From positions 142,526,983 to 142,590,982 of the forward strand of contig CM066319.1 of assembly GCA_033807775.1 (NCBI GenBank): DNA of 64,000 bases. The letters are read 5' to 3'. Below, piece after piece: positions 53,786-64,000 of the stretch. This DNA comes from Saussurea involucrata (taxonomy: Eukaryota; Streptophyta; Magnoliopsida; Asterales; Asteraceae). The notes beneath the pieces were generated by a model. It did no database searches. It worked only from the letters and a program-made list of their open reading frames with translations, and was not told where the DNA came from. Numbering within the stretch: the first letter of the stretch is position 1; every line of letters begins with the position of its first letter. A program made the position numbers and the translations under genes.

Positions 53786-54474
53786 ATGAAAAATTACCAA
53801 GATCCTATGGCTCAACTTCACACAGAATTGAACGCAGCCCGGAGTCAGATTCAAGCTCTAAACGAGCAGAACCAAAAGGCAGCTGCAGAAATTGCTTCCC
53901 TGAGGAATCCAGCGATTGGCAATTCCTTTGGACCGCAGAACGGTGCCCGACCTACAGGTGCACCTTTCGTAAGGCCACCATTCCAGGCAGGTCCAAGGCC
54001 ATTTGTCAACAATCCTCCCTTTGGACAATTTCCTCCGCAGCATTTGAGGTCGCCACCGCTGTACAATGGAGCCATACCATATCATATCCCAACAATCTCG
54101 CAACCTACAATGATGATCCCCATGAACTTCCCTTTTAACGGAGAAGCCAATGGTTTGTCGTACGGAAATGGCTTTCACACGACGGTCGGCATGACAACTC
54201 AAGACTTAGGAGTCATTCCCCCGACAGGTGCAATCCCCGATCCTAACGACCCCATCGCCCAACGACTCAGGTTATTAGAGGATCAGAATGAAAAGATGTT
54301 GTCGCTACTTTCAAAGTTACCTGGTGCCGCCATCCCTGTCGACGTCGAGCCCCTCACAGGATTCCAAGCGTCGCCTTTTGTCGACAAGACAGAAAATTTT
54401 GACGTTCCGAAGAAGTACAACATTCCTGCTTTTACGCCCAAGTATTCGGGAATAACCGATCCAACGGAGCACAT
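53786..54474 (+). pseudogene. gag: Tat gag N-terminus, cut by the minus Sirevirus
   Basis: About 230 codons: a short coiled coil (LNAARSQIQALNEQNQKAA), a Pro/Gly/Phe-rich region, and the start of the gag core (KKYNIPAFTPKYSGITDPTEHI). The sequence is open up to the insertion at 54475; the last seven codons after that belong to the LTR. The rest of gag should lie beyond the right edge of the Sirevirus. Intact except for the insertion. Confidence 0.8.
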
Positions 54475-55440
54475 TGTTGGTCCCGAAGGCCTATAAAAGT
54501 TTGTAGAAGGGGGGGGTTGAATACAAACACACAGATTTTACTTTTCTAAATTGTTTATTGATAAATCATTAACAATTTACAGCTTGTTGCGGAGACAAGA
54601 TTAAGGATAAACCTAAATCTAAACAAGTTGGAACACTAAGGTTTCTTGCACTAAGAAAGATAAGGAAATTACTAATAATAACCTATCTTGAGATAAGAGA
54701 TATGAACTTGTCCAGAGTTAGCAAGTTACTTCAAAATGAAGTGAGTTCATCTCTTTATATACTGCATGCATTTAATGCAAGTCAGTATATACTTTACACG
54801 TGTCATCAGCTGGTTGGTTGCATGTCATTGACCTTTGTTGACAACCTTAGTAGCCGTATGGATGAACAGTGTAGTATCAGAGTGGTTGTACGATTTCAGA
54901 CAGTCGGAGGTTCTTTTCTGACATTTCGTACGGAGTCGTGCAAGGGTGGTTAAGACAAAAGTACTTTGTACGGAGGACTTCATGATCAGCTTTCGTTGAT
55001 TCAACGATTATCATTTACTATTCAGCAGATGATAAAGTTCAGCGATAGCTGAAGTCTTGTACTTGATACTTCACGTTGAGTGGACAAATCTGAGTCTTCG
55101 CTGATCCACATCAGTTCATTAGGAGACTTGTCGCTGGTTCTTGAGCTTGATCTTCGACTTCAGCGTAGAACCTTTGTTGACGTGAAACTTGTCTTCAGGA
55201 ATCATAAGTAAACAACTAACTTATCAGCGATCATCATAATAACTGAACAGACTCAGAGCATTTATGGTGAACAGTTTCACTGAATGTTTAACTTAAAGAG
55301 CGAGAGTTCCTATCAGCGGTACTGGAAGATCTTAGTACTTATCAGCGATAGTGAAACTCTGATACATATTGTTTACTTACAATTTTCACCAAGTATTTAA
55401 GAGAGGGTCATTATCAAATCACTGAGGGTTTGGATCAACA
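54475..55440 (-). repeat. 3' LTR of the minus Sirevirus (966 bp)
   Basis: The plus strand runs TGTTGGTCCC to GGATCAACA. It contains about seven CAGCG/CGCTG motifs between 54980 and 55345. Small frames in it are not genes. Confidence 0.88.
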
Positions 55441-55453
55441 ATCTCCCCCTATT
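55441..55453 (-). other. Polypurine tract of the minus Sirevirus
   Basis: The minus strand reads AAATAGGGGGAGAT next to the LTR. Confidence 0.9.
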
Positions 55454-55706
55454 TGATTATGACATAGCAACAAAGAAAATTGTTATTTAATGAAAACATA
55501 AGGATAAAAAGAACTCATAAAATATTTGTCCCTTTTACTGTTTTCTGGGATCTTTTCAGTATTGATGGAGTAAAGTACATTCGCTGAAATCTTTCTTTAA
55601 AATATTGAACCAGGTTACAATGAAGAACAGAAAGATTATAAGTACAAGCGAAATAATTTACAAGTACAGAAGGATAACTGATATAATAGAGAAAAAGGAG
55701 ATTATA
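55454..55706. other. 3' UTR of the minus Sirevirus
   Basis: AT-rich sequence between the third ORF and the polypurine tract. No gene seen. Confidence 0.6.
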
Positions 55707-58700
55707 TCAGTTTTCAAAAGGTTCTTCCTTAATGAGAAGTTCATCAAGGGTCGTCTTTTCAGTGGGGATCATCCAGTCAGGAACCGTTACGCCTCGTTTT
55801 CTTTTGTTCAGTGCTTCTTCAAAGATCAAGGGTTTTAGGTGTCGTGCCTGAATGTCTTTTCTGAAGTCACACCAGTAGATAAGATCTCTGAGCTGTTCGA
55901 TTGGAGTGATTTGAAGCTCAGCGATCCGTTGAAAGCATTTACGTCCGTCGTAGTCAAGGAAGAATATTCCATAAGGGTTACTGATGACTTTACCAGGGAC
56001 GAAAAGTTCACATGGTGGCAAAGAAATGTCAAGGGCAGATAGATCAGGGTCAGGACCAAGCACTTCAGCGCGAGAGAAACCAATTCCAGTTTCATTTCGT
56101 ATGACAGGACCTGAGTTTGAATCTTGACGTTTCTTCTTTGGAGAGGCCCTTTTTCTTTTCAGCTTTAGATCAGGAAGAGGAGGAATGTCCACACAAGAAG
56201 ATATCAAGTCGATCTGTCTGTTTATCAGCTTTTCGAAATGATCCTTGTACTTAGATTGTGACGATTGGATAGCTAACCTCATCTCCAGCCATTCAGAGAG
56301 ACCATACCTTTTTACAGTGTCAGCGCGAAAGGTTTCAGATTGGCCATCTTCTCTGAAAAGTTTGATGTCAACAATAGGTACTCCGATAGATGTTCTTCCA
56401 GAGATGAATACCTTGTTGATCTTCGCTGGACGATATCTGAAGTGGATTTTCTCTTTACACCAGATCAGGGTGGTCTGAGAAACTTCAGTTTTCTTTTCCA
56501 CGATCTTCTGGGCTTCTTCCCAAAGCTTTCGTTAGATTTGAATGGGAACACGTTTCAGCTTGGGGTCTTTGACATATTCTTGAATAAGCTTGATGGCGTA
56601 TTCTCTGTCTTTCTCTTCAGCTTCCTTTCTTTCAGCGATGAGGCGTTCAGCTCTGAGGTGTTCCTTGTATTCAGCTTTTGAAATTTTGAACTTAGGAGGA
56701 ACTGAAGGCAGTTGATCACGCCTTAGAATGATTCGCTGATCCTCGAATCGCTTTATTATTTCCTCTTTTCTCTTTTGATCCTCTTTACTCAGCTTTTGAG
56801 GAGCTGAGGAAGGTCTGTTTCTGTGCGTTAGAGGTTGTTCTTCTGGTTCATCAGTCTCAGAGATCAAATCTAAGACTGGGATTATTTCATCAGCAGCAGC
56901 TGGCTTTATTTGTGAAGTCGCAGTAGTAGAACCTTCAGCGACATCCTCAAACATGGGAGAGGACTAGCTGAAACGCAGCGATCTTACAAATAAAAACTGG
57001 GTAGAAGAACTTGGGTAGAAAAGATAGAAAAAGAATGTGGATGTGTAGAGAGGTTGTGGAGTAGAGAACTGATTGTGTATAGAGATGTTCAGGGAAGGAA
57101 TATAAGTAAAGTTTAGTGTACCTGACAAACCGGCTTTTCAAGCAAGATCGCCAGATTTTCATCTTCAGCGAGGCCTTTGCCTTTGCCTTTCTCAGCGCCA
57201 GAGGCTGAGGGCTTTGTCTTTGTCTTCTCCCCTGAAGGTTCTTTTATTGAAATACCTTTAAGAGCTTTGGTTCGAGGAGCAGGTTTGACAACAAAGAAAT
57301 CATCGTCATCTTCATCATCATCATCATCCTTCCTTAGAGAGGAGGATGGTTCATCTTCAGGGATGTCGATGTCTTCATCTTCTTCTGCTTCGGATTCCTC
57401 AGCATCTTCTTCGAGTTGCTCCCCCTCAGATACAGAGGCGAGCTTCTCGGTTCCCTCAGGGTTTTCATCTCCCTGAGGTTTTTCAGCGATCAGATCTTCA
57501 TTCCTCTCTCCCCTGATAGATTCATCATGGGAAAGGTCTTCAGCGCTCTTGTTCAGATCTTCAGCGCTTTTGTTTAGATCTTCAGCGCTCTTCTCAGCGG
57601 TATGTTCAGCGCTCTTCTCCCCCTCTTTCTCATGATTGGGGGAGGAATGAGTAGACTCAGCGTTGGTGTTATCTCTGTCTTCTGGGCCAGAGATTTTCAC
57701 ACAACCTTCAAGCTTTGCTATTCTGTCTTCTAGGCCAGAAATAGCAGGCGTGATTTTCTTCAGCTCTGTGCGATCCGCCGCTGTGAAAGATTCCAAAATA
57801 GGGGCAGGGGCAGGAGCAGGAGTTGGATTATTTGCCTTGTTGACCAGCGTCTCGATCATCGTCTTCATAGAACCAACGTCGGTCTTTACAGAGCCCAAGT
57901 CGGTCTTGACCGCTGACATATCACCCTCGAGTTTTCCAACCGATGTCTTCAGCGTTGTTACTTCGCTGGACACGGTCGAAACTGAGTTTTTGAGGCTGGT
58001 GTAGTCAATGTAGATGTCAGAGAGCACCTTGGCAAAATCGCTGAGCGTCTTATCAAGGCCCTTAATGTCATCTGTGGAAGCCTTCTTCTCCACCACCGTA
58101 GTCAGCTTCGTCAGATTCTCTCCAGCGTTTGTTACAGCTGTAGAGTTGTTGGAGAGTGTGGTGGTGAGATCAGTCAGCTTAGTTTCCATGGATTTTAGAG
58201 ACTCGTTGATGTCTCCCAAATTAGGACCTGTAACACATAAGTACTTGTGAACAAAGGAAAGCTCAGAAGTTTCAGGTTTAGTTACAGTGTATATGGGTTG
58301 ATTTGTACCTGCAGGAGGATTGACGAAATCGTCAAAGTTGCGGATTCCTGAGTAATGTTCCATATCCTCTTCGAAAGTACGGTGAGGTATGGTGATCTCC
58401 GCAGGTCCTGTCTTCATCATTCGTTGAGAAGCGTCAGCGGTGGTTTCTGGATTGATGGCATCTCGAGTGTTAGCTGGAGGAGTGTCCAAAGAAGTGGAGG
58501 GAGGAGCGAAGGATAAGAATGGGGTTCGGGTTGCGAGTTCAGCGTTGGATTCACTGAGAACTACTTCATCAGTCTTTTGAGAGACTGAAGAAGGTTGGGT
58601 AGATTCCAAGTTTCTAACCTCAGCGTTTGGAGACGCTGAAGTCTGGATTGGAGAGATGGCTTGAACGGGTGTGGCAGAGCGTACCACGGAACTTTCCTTC

Positions 58701-59799
58701 AGCTCGTCAGAATGAGCTGAGGAGTCTTCAGCATGGAATTGCTGGGGTTGCTCCTTGGTTTTCTTGATCCTTTTAGAATCAAGAGGGGTAGTAGAGAGTT
58801 TCCTTTTCTTAGAAGGAGAGGGTTTTGTGGCCTTGGTATCAGCGATGGGTATTGTCGCTGAAGGAGCCACAGAAAGCGGAGAATTTAGAAGAGTGAGAAG
58901 AGTAGAGAGACGTACCTCGTTGGCGACAGGTTTGAAATCGAGCACCTTAGGGCCAACCTGAGAAAGTTTCAGGTCACCCTCTTCAGAATAGCTGTCCTTC
59001 AGGCCATATTGGAAGATGGCGCTGATTAATCTTGGTAAGGAACCCATGCTGGTCGGTCAGCGGCAGAATCCACGCGTTGTACTAGGTCATCATATATAAT
59101 AGAGGCCCAGTCAATGTTTAGACCTTTCAGCAGTGCGTATCCCATAGCTTGCGTAGGTTGTGCGGCTTGATCAGAAGAGCCGGACTTCGCTGTCATGCAA
59201 CTGATCAGGTGAGCGAAGATGAAATTCATCTCGCTGGGCATTTTGGACTTCTTTATCAGCGTCAGCTTCTTCTCGGGCTTCTTGTCCCTTCCAATGTCCC
59301 AGATGTAACCCATTGAGTCGAGAAAAGCAATGATGGCATCTTTGTCAGCTTGCTTCTTATGGTCAGGGAATGGAACGAAGGGTTTTTCTTTGGTGGCATT
59401 GGGAAAGTTCAGGGCTTTTCGTATGATAGCGGGGGTTATCTTAATTGTACCATACTCAGTATCGCTGAGTATGCAATCGATGGTTTTGGATGCATCTTTG
59501 GCGGAGGGTAGCTGAGTGTGTCTGGCAGAGTACCAGAACTGGGATAGTAGTAGCTGACTTGCGGGAGGAGTGATGGTCAGGGCTGTTGAAATGCAGCAGT
59601 GTTTCAGGAAATTCACAGCATCATCCAGATGTGTGACTTGCTTTCGAGGAGGAAACTCGAGAAGCGCAGAGAGGTTGTTGACCTTAGTCCAATCTAGTTG
59701 ATCCAGCTTGAACTTAACCTGAGGGGCTTTGATGATGTCCACTTCCTCAGAGTCAGCGGAGATGGACTCAGCGGTGACATTGATCTTTGAAGATGCCAT
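55707..59799 (-). pseudogene. Third ORF of the minus Sirevirus, broken
   Basis: Four pieces in order on the minus strand. 59799-59026: 257 aa, with HLDDAVNFLKHCCISTALTI, QFWYSARHTQ and NFIFAHLISCMTA, clearly related in layout to the N-terminus of the ORF at 40287. 59047-57113: 644 aa, Ser/Thr-rich, coiled coil, very acidic Asp/Glu runs, then KGKGK. 56954-56532: 140 aa, charged coiled coil. 56501-55707: 264 aa. The first two overlap in different frames at about 59026-59047, where one base seems to be missing. The third and fourth share a frame and are separated by a TAA at 56532-56534. The second ends VCQ at a GTACAC donor-like site (about 57118), and acceptor-like AG sites precede the third, so a short intron is possible there. 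Confidence 0.7.
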
Positions 59800-60775
59800 T
59801 TCTCTATATTATCAGTTCAACCAAAGATGTTAACAAATAATAATTGTCTTACTATGGAAAGAATTTCCATTAAGATTGTTCGAATTTTGTCCATTTCATT
59901 CAGACATAAATGTCTTAATGAAGATTAGGGTTTTTCATGATTTTGAAACGAAATGTAAAACCCATAATTTCTTGTATTCCAGTTTCAAAAGAAAAATTGG
60001 ATACGAATGAAGAACAAGTTTAAGATTTAGATTTAAAACTTGAAGAACAACCATGAAATGGTTGTGTTCATAAAACCCTGAAAGAAAATGATTTTATTTT
60101 TAAGTTCTTTTGTTTGATCTTGTTTAAAACAAAGATAAGATCAGAAACAAGTTATCTGCATTTGAAAAATAAGAACATATTAACCTTGAAGTTTTGATGA
60201 AGAAGATGATGAACAGTTCTTTGAAGATTTGAGAGCACAAATGCAACAGTAATTTCTTTCTTGCGGAGGAAGAATGTTCGCGTAAAAGACAAATATAAAC
60301 CAAGAGTTGTTTATATATGGAGTTTTAGAGAGAGAAAACCTTGAGCGGGAAAAGGTTTTCATCATGACACGGACACGTGTTTGCATTTGATTGGAAGTTT
60401 GAGCGAAACGTGCAAACGTGTGTCAGAAAGAAATCGTGCCTGGTGTTATCCGTTGCAATGACGTCACAACTGTCCTTTCACATTCTTTTAGGATGTCTCT
60501 GAGGTTTTGAAAAACTCAGGGACTCTTTTGAAAAACATGAAGCACTGAATAGAAGATATCAGTGAAGGTTTTAAGAATTTTCAAAATATCGCTGTTAAGG
60601 AAGAGATATTCAGCGATGCATTTGTTTTTGAAATCTTGCATTTTCATGCGTTTGTCAGAGAGAGAAAACATACCTGGATATCAGTTTAACCAAGTTTATT
60701 CAGAGAGAAGATGATTGAATAGGTTATACGAGTTGATTTTATCCTTTCGCTGATTAATGTGAACCGCTGAAGATT
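59800..60775 (-). other. Spacer between pol and the third ORF, with possible leader exon
   Basis: No coding sequence. On the minus strand a TATA-like site (60310-60320), a CT-rich leader ending CTTCAAG at a GTTAAT donor-like site (about 60184), and an ATATAG acceptor-like site just before the ATG at 59799 suggest a 5' UTR with an intron. Confidence 0.45.
60310..60320 (-). promoter_or_regulatory. Candidate internal promoter of the third ORF (minus Sirevirus)
   Basis: The minus strand reads CCATATATAAAC, about 510 bp before the ATG at 59799 and after the pol stop. It parallels the TATA before the third ORF of the other Sirevirus. Confidence 0.4.
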
Positions 60776-63700
60776 TTACCCTTCAAAGTTCAGCATTCCA
60801 AGCTCGCTGATGAGAAAGTTGAATCTTGTCTCATCAAGAGGTTTGGTAAATAAATCAGCTAACTGATAATCAGTTGGGATAAAATGAAGTTCTATATCAC
60901 CATTCATCACATGATCTCTGATAAAATGATATCTGATTTCTATGTGTTTTGTCTTTGAGTGTAGCACTGAATTGTTTGCTATAGCGATGGCACTTGTGCT
61001 GTCGCAATAGATTGGAATTTTGGAGAGCTGAAGATCATAGTCTAGTAGCTGATTTCTCATCCACAAGACTTGAGAACAACAGCTTCCAGCGGCTACATAT
61101 TCATCTTCAGCTGTGGAAGTGGACACTGAGTTTTGCTTCTTACTTGTCCAACTTACCAGCTTTCCACCCAGGAGCTGACATCCTCCTGTGGTGCTTTTCC
61201 TATCCATTTTGCAACCTGCAAAATCACTGTCTGAATAGGCGGTTAGATCGAATCCTGAGTCTTTGGGATACCAAAGGCCTAGATTCGTTGTACCCTTAAG
61301 ATATCGAAAGATTCGCTTTACAGCTTTCATATGAGATATCTTAGGTTCAGCTTGATATCGTGCACACAAGCATGTTGCAAACATAATATCGGGTCGGCTA
61401 GCTGTAAGATACAATAGTGAGCCGATCATCCCACAGTACAGCGTGACATTGACAGGAACACCTTTTGTGTCCTTATCAAGTGTCAGCGGAGGTGCCATAG
61501 GGGTTTTCATAGCTGAACTTTCAGTTAAGTCGAATTTCTTCAGCATATCTTTAACATATTTTCCCTGATTAATGAAAGTTCCTTTTTCAGTTTGCTTAAT
61601 CTGAAGACCAAGGAAATATGTTAGTTCACCCATCATGCTCATTTTATACTCATCTTTCATTCTATCAGCGAAACGAGTACAAAGCTCAGGGTTAGTAGAA
61701 CCAAATATAATGTCATCAACATATATTTGAACTAAAATGATATGACCTTTCACTTTTCTAAAAAATAGAGTTTTGTCAATCTTACCTCTCTCAAATTGTT
61801 CAATATGGAGATAAGTAGAGAGAGTATCATACCATGCACGAGGAGCTTGCTTTAAGCCATAAAGTGCCTTGTCCAGTTTATAAACATAACCTGGACGCTT
61901 AGGATCTAAGAATCCTGGAGGTTGTTCCACATACACTTCTTCATTCAGCTTTCCATTCAGAAACGCTGACTTAACATCCATCTGATGTATAGTGAAGTTT
62001 TTGTGTACAGCATATGCTAAGAAAAGACGAATAGATTCGAGTCTTGCTACTGGAGCAAAAGTTTCGTCATAATCTATGCCTTCCTCTTGTCTGTATCCCT
62101 GAGCAACAAGACGAGCTTTGTTGCGTGTTACAGTACCATGTTCGTCCAACTTGTTTCGATAGACCCATTTAGTGCCTATCACCGTTTTGTCAGTTGGTCT
62201 ACGAACGAGTTTCCAAACTTTGTTTCTTTCGAATTCAGTCAGCTCTTCTTGCATAGCGCTGACCCAGTTTGGATCTCTGAGGGCATCATCTATTTTCTTT
62301 GGTTCAGTTAGAGAAATAAAGTTAACAAATAAACAAATATTACCTGCACTTCTACGAGTCTGAATACCAGCGTTGGGATCACCAAGAATTTGATCGATTG
62401 GATGATTTACAGTCCATCGCTGAGCCGGAGCATACGTCGCTGATTCAGTCTGAACTGGAGAAACTGAAGATGAGGCTTCAGCTACTTCTGGATTATCAGC
62501 TAAGAGAGGAATGTTTGCATTTGTCACTTCATTCACTGATTGCTGAGAAATAGACGAAATTTCTGAGACATTTGGATCAACTGCAGGTATAGTGTTTATA
62601 GGCACAGCTGAGACCCAAGATGTTTCAGCTTCACTATTCTGCATATCTGGAATGATAGGAGGACCATCATTTTCTACGGTGTGAGCATGAGGAGTGTGAA
62701 CTTCTTTTGAATCACCAAGTTGAGAAAACATCCATTGATTCAGTTCTTCAGTATCAGCGGACGGTTTAGAGTTCGCTGAACGGGATTCGTCAAACGTGAC
62801 GTGAATAGTTTCTTCAACAGTTTGTCTTCTACGGTTGAAGACTCTGAAGGCTTTGGAGACTGAGGAGTATCCAAGAAAGATTCCATCATCAGCCTTAGGA
62901 TCAAACTTTCCAAGGGCATCTCTGTTGTTCAGTATGAAACATTGACATCCAAAGATGTGAAGAAAGCTGATTGAAGGCTTTCTCCCATGAAGGAGTTCAT
63001 AGGCTGTCTTTTTGAATCTTTTAACTATCAGCGACCTGTTTTGCGTAAAGCAAGCAGTGTTGACAGCTTCTGCCCAAAACTGAGTAGGCAGGTGAGAATC
63101 GCTGAGCATTAAACGTGCAGCTTCAATAATTGTTCTATTTCTTCTTTCAGCGACTCCATTTTGTTGCGGTGTTCTCACTGACGAAAAGTTGTGAGAAATA
63201 CCCTTACTCTCAAGAAAGGAATCAAGAGAACTGTTTTTGAATTCAGTTCCATGATCACTCCTTATTGAGCGAACAGTCATATTGTTCAGAGTTTCCATCT
63301 TCCGAACAAAGGTGATGAGTTCTTCAGGGTTGTCACTCTTAGAACGGAGAAACATTACCCATGTGTAACGAGAGAATTCATCAACTATGACCAGCGTATA
63401 TTTCTTTCCAGCGATGGATTGTTTGTTAACGGGGCCAAACAAATCCATATGGAGTAGTTGTAGAGGAGATGACACTGAGGAGACTTGCTTTGACTTGAAG
63501 CTTGCCTTGGTCTGCTTCCCTTTTTCACACGCTGAACATAAAGACTCTTTGGCGTATGAATGATGAGGTAGACCAGTGACTAACTCTTTGGAGGAAAGAG
63601 TATTCAGTGTCTTGAAATTTAGATGCGAGAGCCTCTTGTGCCATAGCCAGTTGACATCAGAAGATGCCTTTGAGAAGAAACAGGAGTTCTCAGTGGTTGT

Positions 63701-64000
63701 TGAGTCCATGTTTATTACATAAACATTTTCCAAACGATAACCGCTGAGAGCTATCTTCTCCTTTTTGTCAGAGACAAAGCAGGATTCCTTAGTGAAAATC
63801 ACTTTGTTATCCATGTCGCAAAGCTGACTGATGCTCAGAAGATTATGCTTCAGCCCTTCAACATATGCGACTCTTCTGAAGGAGGTTGTACCATTTGAAA
63901 GTACACCATACCCTCGGGTGTGTCCTTTTCCATTTCCACCAAAAGTCACAGAGGGACCCTTCTCTTCCTTGTATTCAGCGAGCAGGTTTTTCTTTCCAGT
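60776..64000 (-). CDS. pol: Pol of the minus Sirevirus, open to the window edge
   Basis: The frame is open from the right edge, so the N-terminal part with the protease Asp-Ser-Gly is outside. Visible from 63949: protease C-terminus (VTFGGNGKG, NLLSISQLCD); integrase zinc region (HKRLSHLNF...CSACEKGKQ), Asp in LHMDLFGPVN, Asp in RSDHGTEFKN, Glu in QNGVAERRNR; reverse transcriptase GTKWVYRNKLD, MDVKSAFLNGK and QIYVDDIIFGS; RNase H YSDSDFAGC and HIEIRYHFIRD, ending MLNFEG at 60776. The RNase H motif reads STAEDEY, where the usual form is STAEAEY; the acidic catalytic residue is kept. No stop or frameshift was seen in about 1070 codons. Confidence 0.93.
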   Translation of the reverse strand, partial: TGKKNLLAEYKEEKGPSVTFGGNGKGHTRGYGVLSNGTTSFRRVAYVEGLKHNLLSISQLCDMDNKVIFTKESCFVSDKKEKIALSGYRLENVYVINMDSTTTENSCFFSKASSDVNWLWHKRLSHLNFKTLNTLSSKELVTGLPHHSYAKESLCSACEKGKQTKASFKSKQVSSVSSPLQLLHMDLFGPVNKQSIAGKKYTLVIVDEFSRYTWVMFLRSKSDNPEELITFVRKMETLNNMTVRSIRSDHGTEFKNSSLDSFLESKGISHNFSSVRTPQQNGVAERRNRTIIEAARLMLSDSHLPTQFWAEAVNTACFTQNRSLIVKRFKKTAYELLHGRKPSISFLHIFGCQCFILNNRDALGKFDPKADDGIFLGYSSVSKAFRVFNRRRQTVEETIHVTFDESRSANSKPSADTEELNQWMFSQLGDSKEVHTPHAHTVENDGPPIIPDMQNSEAETSWVSAVPINTIPAVDPNVSEISSISQQSVNEVTNANIPLLADNPEVAEASSSVSPVQTESATYAPAQRWTVNHPIDQILGDPNAGIQTRRSAGNICLFVNFISLTEPKKIDDALRDPNWVSAMQEELTEFERNKVWKLVRRPTDKTVIGTKWVYRNKLDEHGTVTRNKARLVAQGYRQEEGIDYDETFAPVARLESIRLFLAYAVHKNFTIHQMDVKSAFLNGKLNEEVYVEQPPGFLDPKRPGYVYKLDKALYGLKQAPRAWYDTLSTYLHIEQFERGKIDKTLFFRKVKGHIILVQIYVDDIIFGSTNPELCTRFADRMKDEYKMSMMGELTYFLGLQIKQTEKGTFINQGKYVKDMLKKFDLTESSAMKTPMAPPLTLDKDTKGVPVNVTLYCGMIGSLLYLTASRPDIMFATCLCARYQAEPKISHMKAVKRIFRYLKGTTNLGLWYPKDSGFDLTAYSDSDFAGCKMDRKSTTGGCQLLGGKLVSWTSKKQNSVSTSTAEDEYVAAGSCCSQVLWMRNQLLDYDLQLSKIPIYCDSTSAIAIANNSVLHSKTKHIEIRYHFIRDHVMNGDIELHFIPTDYQLADLFTKPLDETRFNFLISELGMLNFEG

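Larger units (their letters stand above)
54475..64000 (-). mobile_element. Sirevirus-type copia element, minus strand, runs off the window
   Basis: Reading leftward: pol, a long third-ORF region, polypurine tract and 3' LTR. The gag and 5' LTR are beyond 64000. Left flank CACAT (54470-54474). It belongs to a different family from the element at 32699: different LTR, and a different motif (TCGCTGA on the element's sense strand) recurs through it. Confidence 0.9.

Noticed and set aside
54702..54953. Plus-strand 83-aa ORF
   Set aside because: It lies inside the 3' LTR of the minus Sirevirus, with no domain.

Overview
This is repeat-rich nuclear DNA of a flowering plant. It holds AT-rich intergenic sequence, plant-type splice sites, MULE-type genes with a Ulp1-like protease, and large LTR retrotransposons of the Ty3/gypsy (Tekay-like, Tat/Retand-like) and Ty1/copia (Sirevirus-like) groups. 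The extra third ORFs of the two Sireviruses resemble proteins that are very common in Asteraceae genomes, so an Asteraceae species is my best guess, from memory of those families only. I saw no rRNA or tRNA genes, no CRISPR array and nothing prokaryotic. All comparisons were made by eye.

Layout, left to right. 1-2027: a tiny TRIM-like element broken by an 1818-bp solo LTR with a perfect 5-bp target duplication; both lie in an intron of the only host-type gene, a membrane-protein gene on the minus strand (coding exon 2068-2402, 5' UTR exon and TATA box near 3154-3404). 3410-6100: non-coding DNA with several tandem repeats, including a 30-bp repeat ordered as three 120-bp higher-order units. 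6206-17228: a decayed DUF1985/Ulp1-type transposon gene, interrupted by a reverse solo LTR (6846-8435) and by a 6.9-kb LTR that carries an internal tandem duplication (9826-16733). Its Ulp1 domain breaks off at 17228 inside the Ile-Ala-Ser-His-Trp segment and resumes at 51628, about 34.4 kb later. A MuDR-type transposase N-terminus follows (52264-52831).

Inside that 34.4-kb gap lie a reverse Tat/Retand fragment (17229 to about 22531) with a spliced antisense ORF and an integrase; a forward Tat fragment (about 22540-24011) with a chimeric reverse-transcriptase ORF; a decayed, pol-less Sirevirus (24012-51627); a complete Tekay-like gypsy element inserted into it (25437-45176, minus strand, target duplication CTCAT, intact 1538-aa gag-pol); and, inside the 5' LTR of that gypsy element, a complete and very young Sirevirus (32699-43988, target duplication TATGA, LTRs differing at one base that I could see).

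52867-54474 is the start of another Tat element. It is interrupted by a minus-strand Sirevirus (54475 to beyond 64000) with an intact pol and a broken third ORF.

The most unusual signals are not genes. (1) The young Sirevirus repeats one short motif (GTTARTACTGCT) in its LTRs, its gag C-terminus, its 3' spacer and its third ORF. The other Sirevirus does the same with a different motif (TCGCTGA). The two third ORFs look as if they have their own promoters. This recalls sequence-specific anti-silencing systems of other plant transposons, but that link is inference. (2) The pol-less Sirevirus carries arrays of short hairpins whose stems covary while the loop is conserved.
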